9,264 nucleotides of DNA from Candidatus Bathyarchaeota archaeon (lineage in GTDB: Archaea > Thermoproteota > Bathyarchaeia > TCS64), in contig JAUVYU010000013.1 of assembly GCA_030602935.1 (NCBI GenBank), positions 1-9,264 of the forward strand, in the 5' to 3' direction. Every line of letters begins with the position of its first letter. Within the stretch, counting starts at the first letter, position 1. Shown piece by piece: positions 6,311-9,264 of the stretch. A program made the translations under genes and the position numbers. The notes under the pieces were generated by a model. It searched no databases. It saw nothing but the letters and a program-made list of their open reading frames with translations, and had not been told where the DNA came from.

Positions 6311-6328
6311 CTAGAAATCAGGTGAAGA

Positions 6329-6538
6329 ATGACCATGCCAATCTGCGAAATTTGCGGTATGGAAGCCATCAAGGTGACGGAGTGCTCCCAGTGCGAGTCA
6401 AAGTTCTGCGACGAATGCGGGGACCTTAAACGCAATCTCTGCTACGACTGCGTAGGATGGGAAGACGAGGCTGACAACGAGAGCGATGACGACGTCGACG
6501 ACTGGAACGACGGATGGGACAGCAGCGAGCCCAACTAG
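6329..6538 (+). CDS. Small protein with four CxxC pairs and an acidic tail
   Basis: A 69-residue protein, family not recognised. Eight cysteines form four CxxC pairs: C6/9, C19/22, C27/30 and C38/41, with spacers of 9, 4 and 7 residues. The order and the 4-residue central spacer resemble a shrunken cross-brace finger of the FYVE/RING type that binds two zinc ions. The tail from 44 to 69 has 13 Asp/Glu among 26 residues and three tryptophans, and looks disordered. No membrane segment is visible. Two starts are possible: the ATG at 6329, only 3 bases after AGGTGA, or the ATG at 6335, which has the more usual spacing and drops two residues. It has its own promoter with dyad repeats and is followed by a T-run, so it is probably a single-gene unit. 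A protein-interaction role is only a guess. Confidence 0.75.
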   Translation: MTMPICEICGMEAIKVTECSQCESKFCDECGDLKRNLCYDCVGWEDEADNESDDDVDDWNDGWDSSEPN

Positions 6539-6566
6539 AAAGAGACCACCGCTCATTAGCCGATTA

Positions 6567-6573
6567 TTTTTTT
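6567..6573 (+). terminator. T-run terminator after the small CxxC protein gene
   Basis: Seven consecutive T's begin 28 bases after the stop codon, before the next plus-strand gene. They would end the small transcript and separate it from the ABC operon. Confidence 0.5.
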
Positions 6574-6655
6574 CTCATTTAACCGCCAACCAAGTGGGGA
6601 GCCTGGTTACTAGTGGAAAGATTCTTTACATCCTACTGAGTTATACCTTGAGCCA

Positions 6656-7267
6656 ATGGCAGAACATGGCACACCGGGACGCGTGAGCTTCGGACTAGGG
6701 GACGCCATCAGACTGGGCTACGACTACATCAAGAAGCGGCGGGACCGGGCGATCATCAACATCGCATCTGTCGCCCTGGGGATCGCCTTCCTCACAACGC
6801 TCCTCCTCACGGACTCCTTCTACAGGGCCTTCGTCGCCGCCGGGGGAGCCCAACTGAGCATAGAGTCCTACCAGTACTGGCTTATGTTCGTCGCCCTCAT
6901 CGTCTCCGTCATCGGGATCACCAACACTGTCCTGATCTCAGTCTACGAACGGTACAGGGAGATCGGGACCCTGAAGTGCATAGGGGCCATGGACAGGCAC
7001 ATCCTCCTCCTCTTCCTCGTGGAATCCCTCATCCAGGGAGGAATAGGCGGCGTACTGGGGTTCATCCTGGGAGTCATCGGAGCCCTCATCTCCACAGGAG
7101 CCACTACAGGCTTCGACATCATCTTCAAGGTCCCTGCAACCGAGATATTGACCCTCTTCCTGGGATCGACGTTCCTCTCGATATTCCTATCAGTGATCGC
7201 GACCATCTACCCCGCGCGCCACGCTGCCAAGCTCAACCCCGTGGAGGCACTAAGATATGAGCTTTGA
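6656..7267 (+). CDS. Minimal FtsX/MacB-type ABC transporter permease
   Basis: A 203-residue membrane protein with four predicted membrane helices at about 33-53, 73-98, 116-146 and 163-190. The segment after the second helix (ISVYERYREIGTLKCIGA) is the coupling region that contacts the ATPase, and PARHAAKLNPVEALRYE is the standard C-terminal ending, so the FtsX core is complete. Only about 20 residues separate the first two helices, where MacB/LolC-type permeases carry a domain of around 200 residues outside the membrane. The ATG at 6656 has no convincing ribosome site; a GTG at codon 10 is an alternative, and a leaderless transcript is possible. It overlaps the ATPase gene by 11 bases, so the two form one operon and probably one transporter, the permease as a homodimer or paired with another permease. 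The substrate is unknown. Confidence 0.85.
   Translation: MAEHGTPGRVSFGLGDAIRLGYDYIKKRRDRAIINIASVALGIAFLTTLLLTDSFYRAFVAAGGAQLSIESYQYWLMFVALIVSVIGITNTVLISVYERYREIGTLKCIGAMDRHILLLFLVESLIQGGIGGVLGFILGVIGALISTGATTGFDIIFKVPATEILTLFLGSTFLSIFLSVIATIYPARHAAKLNPVEALRYEL
7243..7247 (+). promoter_or_regulatory. Ribosome binding site for the ABC ATPase inside the permease gene
   Basis: GGAGG ends 9 bases before the ATG at 7257 and supports that start, 11 bases upstream of the permease stop's last base. Confidence 0.6.
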
Positions 7268-7949
7268 CATAATAATCCAGCTTGAGGACCTGACCCGCCA
7301 CTACGAGATGGGCGGAGTCCAGATAAAAGCCCTTGACGGCGTCGACATAGAGATCAACAGGGGAGAATACATCTCCATCGTGGGGCCCTCAGGATCAGTG
7401 AAGACCACACTGTTCAACCTCGTAGGCGGCCTCGACCGACCGACCAGGGGGAAGGTCTACATCGACGGCGTCGACATCTCCCAGCTTGACGCCTACGAGC
7501 TCGCATGGCTCAGGTGCCGCAAGATAGGCTACATCTTCCAGACGTTCAACCTGATACCCGTCCTCACCGCCCTGGAGAACGTGTCACTGCCCACCGTCTT
7601 CGCAGGTGTACCCAGAGACGAGGGGCTAGAGAAGGCCCACAAGCTCCTGACCTCTGTGGGCCTCGGGGAGAGGGTCCACCACAGGCCCGGGGAGCTCTCC
7701 GCAGGACAGCAGCAGCGGGTGGCCATCGCCCGGGCTATGGCGAACGACCCGGCGATAATCCTGGCGGATGAGCCCACCGGGAACCTGGACCTGAACACAG
7801 GGATGGAGATCATCGACCTCCTCCACGGGCTCAACAAGACCCGGGGGATGACCCTGATTGCGGCCACCCACGACCTCAAGATGATCACCGCCAGCGACCG
7901 CGTGGTCTGGATGCGGGATGGCGCAATAGAGAAGATCGAGAGAGGCTAG
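7257..7949 (+). CDS. MacB/LolD-type ABC transporter ATPase with altered Walker A
   Basis: A 230-residue nucleotide-binding subunit of normal length, cytoplasmic and membrane-associated, expected to drive the FtsX-type permease with which it overlaps. In order: Walker A GPSGSVKTT at 43-51, Q-loop Q95 (YIFQTFNL), signature LSAGQQQRVAIARAM from 147, Walker B ILADEP with D171 and catalytic E172, D-loop NLD, and switch histidine H205 (ATHD). The family specificity follows from YIFQTFNLIPVLTALENV and DEPTGNLD. One oddity: the glycine directly before the Walker A lysine (K49) is valine (GTG codon). Every other motif is intact, so the gene is not decaying elsewhere. The change could lower or abolish nucleotide binding, or be a sequencing or assembly error. 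The start is supported by GGAGG 9 bases upstream. Confidence 0.93.
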   Translation: MSFDIIIQLEDLTRHYEMGGVQIKALDGVDIEINRGEYISIVGPSGSVKTTLFNLVGGLDRPTRGKVYIDGVDISQLDAYELAWLRCRKIGYIFQTFNLIPVLTALENVSLPTVFAGVPRDEGLEKAHKLLTSVGLGERVHHRPGELSAGQQQRVAIARAMANDPAIILADEPTGNLDLNTGMEIIDLLHGLNKTRGMTLIAATHDLKMITASDRVVWMRDGAIEKIERG

Positions 7950-7953
7950 GAAT

Positions 7954-9264
7954 TCAGTCCTTCCCGAACCCGATGACCCTGGTCTGGCTGGTGCTCCACC
8001 TCATGATTATCATCCTCACCATGGATCCCACCTCGTGGGACCACTGCCGCTCCCCCACCGAGGACATCTTCACCTCCACCTCCTTCTCTCCGTTCTCCGT
8101 GATGATCAGCGTGTTCCGGGTGTAGAGCTCCCCGACGGTAGGGCTCGTCGAGGAGTAGACGAAGGAGATATTCACCATCTTGTCCTCCTCATAGACTTTA
8201 ATCATTGATGTCTTCTTCGTCATGTCCGTCTCCAGCGCCCTCAGCTCCCCCAGGAGGTACTCCTTGAAGTTGGGCACTTGCTCGGGGAGGAGCCTGACGG
8301 GCATCATGATCTCCCAGGGCCTGAACGCCCCCTCCCTCTCCCCCGAGATACTCCACCTCCTCTGGAGGGACGGGGTGATCACCGTGGAGCTCCTCAGCGA
8401 GGCGACGGCCCCCATGACCACCGCCGTCATGGCGATCCCGATGGAGGCCAGACTCCAGAAGGCGGAGACTTTCTGCTCTACCTCCAGAGCCACGCCGAAC
8501 AGGGACATCCCCTTGTACAGGACCATATCCATGAGGTAGCCTATCCCGCCCCCCGTAAGGCCGATGATGGAGGCCTCCGCCACGAAGATGGTGCCGATCT
8601 GGGCGGGGTTGAGGCCCACAGACGAGAGGATGTGGATCTCCTTCTTCGTCTCGTACATCGAGTTGAGCATCGTGACCACGACGTTGAGGACGACGATCAC
8701 CCAGGGGACTATCAGGGGGAGCCCCTTCCCCTCAAGGTAGCTCCCCATCAGGGCCACGTGGACACCGGCCTCCGATGCGGACCACGCCCAGTATCCCCTC
8801 TCGAGGGCAAGCCTCTCCGCGAAGACGCCCACGTCGACGCCCCTGTTTACGGACACGTCTATCCTGGAGACCCTGACGAGGGGCAGGCTCATCGCCATCG
8901 TCAGGTCAAGGAGGACGATCTCATCGGTCTCGCAGCGCACTGTATGGTACAGCGGTCGCTCCTCCGGGGGGTTCATGTTCTCCTCCTTTCCGGGGAGGTA
9001 GCTCGAGCCGTCAAAGTCCCTCAACGCCCACAGGGAAGTGTCGTCGAATACTCCCTCCAGCACCAGCTCCCTGTTCCCCAGGAGGAGGGTATCACCGACG
9101 TTAACATCCAGTGTGTCTCGGAGATCCTCCGAGATGACCACCCCACCCACCGAGGGGAGCTGCCCCTCCTCAAGCACCGAGCTGATGTCAAGCACCTCGT
9201 CCTCCAGAGCGGAGTCGAAGCCCACGACGCCGTAAATGCGCACCCCGTTCAACGTGGTGACGGG
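7954..9264 (-). CDS. FtsX-type ABC permease with extracytoplasmic domain and C-terminal extension, 5' partial
   Basis: The frame stays open to the right edge (436 visible residues), so the start lies beyond the window; the TTG at 9250-9252 is internal. The visible part opens within a MacB-like outer domain (SEDLRDTLDVNVGDTLLLGNRELVLEGVFDD, near 45-75). Three membrane helices of the FtsX core follow at about 180-203, 221-248 and 268-290, with the coupling segment MYETKKEIHILSSVGLNPAQIG. A first helix is presumably encoded off the edge. After the last helix come about 145 more residues, probably cytoplasmic, with beta-strand-like stretches (KMVNISFVYSS, EVEVKMSSVGERQW). Ordinary family members end shortly after the last helix, so this is an added domain I do not recognise. 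The gene meets the ATPase gene tail to tail with a 4-base gap; whether they share a transporter is open. Confidence 0.85.
   Translation of the reverse strand, partial: PVTTLNGVRIYGVVGFDSALEDEVLDISSVLEEGQLPSVGGVVISEDLRDTLDVNVGDTLLLGNRELVLEGVFDDTSLWALRDFDGSSYLPGKEENMNPPEERPLYHTVRCETDEIVLLDLTMAMSLPLVRVSRIDVSVNRGVDVGVFAERLALERGYWAWSASEAGVHVALMGSYLEGKGLPLIVPWVIVVLNVVVTMLNSMYETKKEIHILSSVGLNPAQIGTIFVAEASIIGLTGGGIGYLMDMVLYKGMSLFGVALEVEQKVSAFWSLASIGIAMTAVVMGAVASLRSSTVITPSLQRRWSISGEREGAFRPWEIMMPVRLLPEQVPNFKEYLLGELRALETDMTKKTSMIKVYEEDKMVNISFVYSSTSPTVGELYTRNTLIITENGEKEVEVKMSSVGERQWSHEVGSMVRMIIMRWSTSQTRVIGFGKD

Noticed and set aside
1..9264. CRISPR array, rRNA, riboswitch or replication origin
   Set aside because: No regularly spaced repeats, conserved RNA cores or clustered origin repeats were seen on either strand.

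Overview
The window looks archaeal. Arginine is coded largely by AGG. Several genes have A/T-rich TATA-like boxes about 26 bases before the expected transcript start. Two candidate terminators are plain T-runs. The families present (tungsten-type aldehyde:ferredoxin oxidoreductase, AhpD-like and PPOX flavin proteins, FtsX/MacB-type transporters) suit an anaerobic archaeon. The lineage cannot be fixed from the sequence; an uncultured group such as Bathyarchaeia would be a reasonable guess only.

Layout. (1) 1-3303, plus strand, GC-rich: a probable operon of a threonine/serine dehydratase (5' end outside the window), a four-cluster ferredoxin-like subunit and the catalytic subunit of an aldehyde:ferredoxin oxidoreductase; the last two overlap by 8 bases. 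(2) 3351-4328, minus strand, convergent: an ACMSD-type amidohydrolase starting at TTG. (3) About 4411-6328, an AT-richer accessory stretch of small genes, mostly on the minus strand: a zinc-ribbon protein, a broken second copy of the amidohydrolase promoter and 5' end, an AhpD/carboxymuconolactone-decarboxylase-like protein, and a PPOX-family flavin protein cut off half way. (4) 6329-6538, plus strand: a tiny protein with four CxxC pairs and an acidic tail, behind a promoter with several dyad repeats. (5) 6656-7949, plus strand: a two-gene ABC transporter made of a very short FtsX-type permease and a MacB/LolD-type ATPase with a glycine-to-valine change in its Walker A loop. (6) 7954 to the right edge, minus strand: a larger FtsX-type permease, 5' end outside the window, with an extracytoplasmic domain and an unusual C-terminal domain.

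How the genes may work together. The dehydratase makes 2-oxoacids from threonine or serine. The oxidoreductase pair oxidises aldehydes and passes electrons through the ferredoxin-like subunit, so the first operon fits amino-acid fermentation (inference). The AhpD-like and PPOX-like genes are small redox proteins. The short and long permeases meet tail to tail and may belong to one transport system or to two unrelated ones.

No transposase, integrase, CRISPR array, rRNA or tRNA was found. The points most worth a second look are the duplicated amidohydrolase promoter and gene start, the Walker A substitution, the dyad-rich promoter of the small zinc protein, and the minimal permease. I see no clear evidence of a wholly new biological system.
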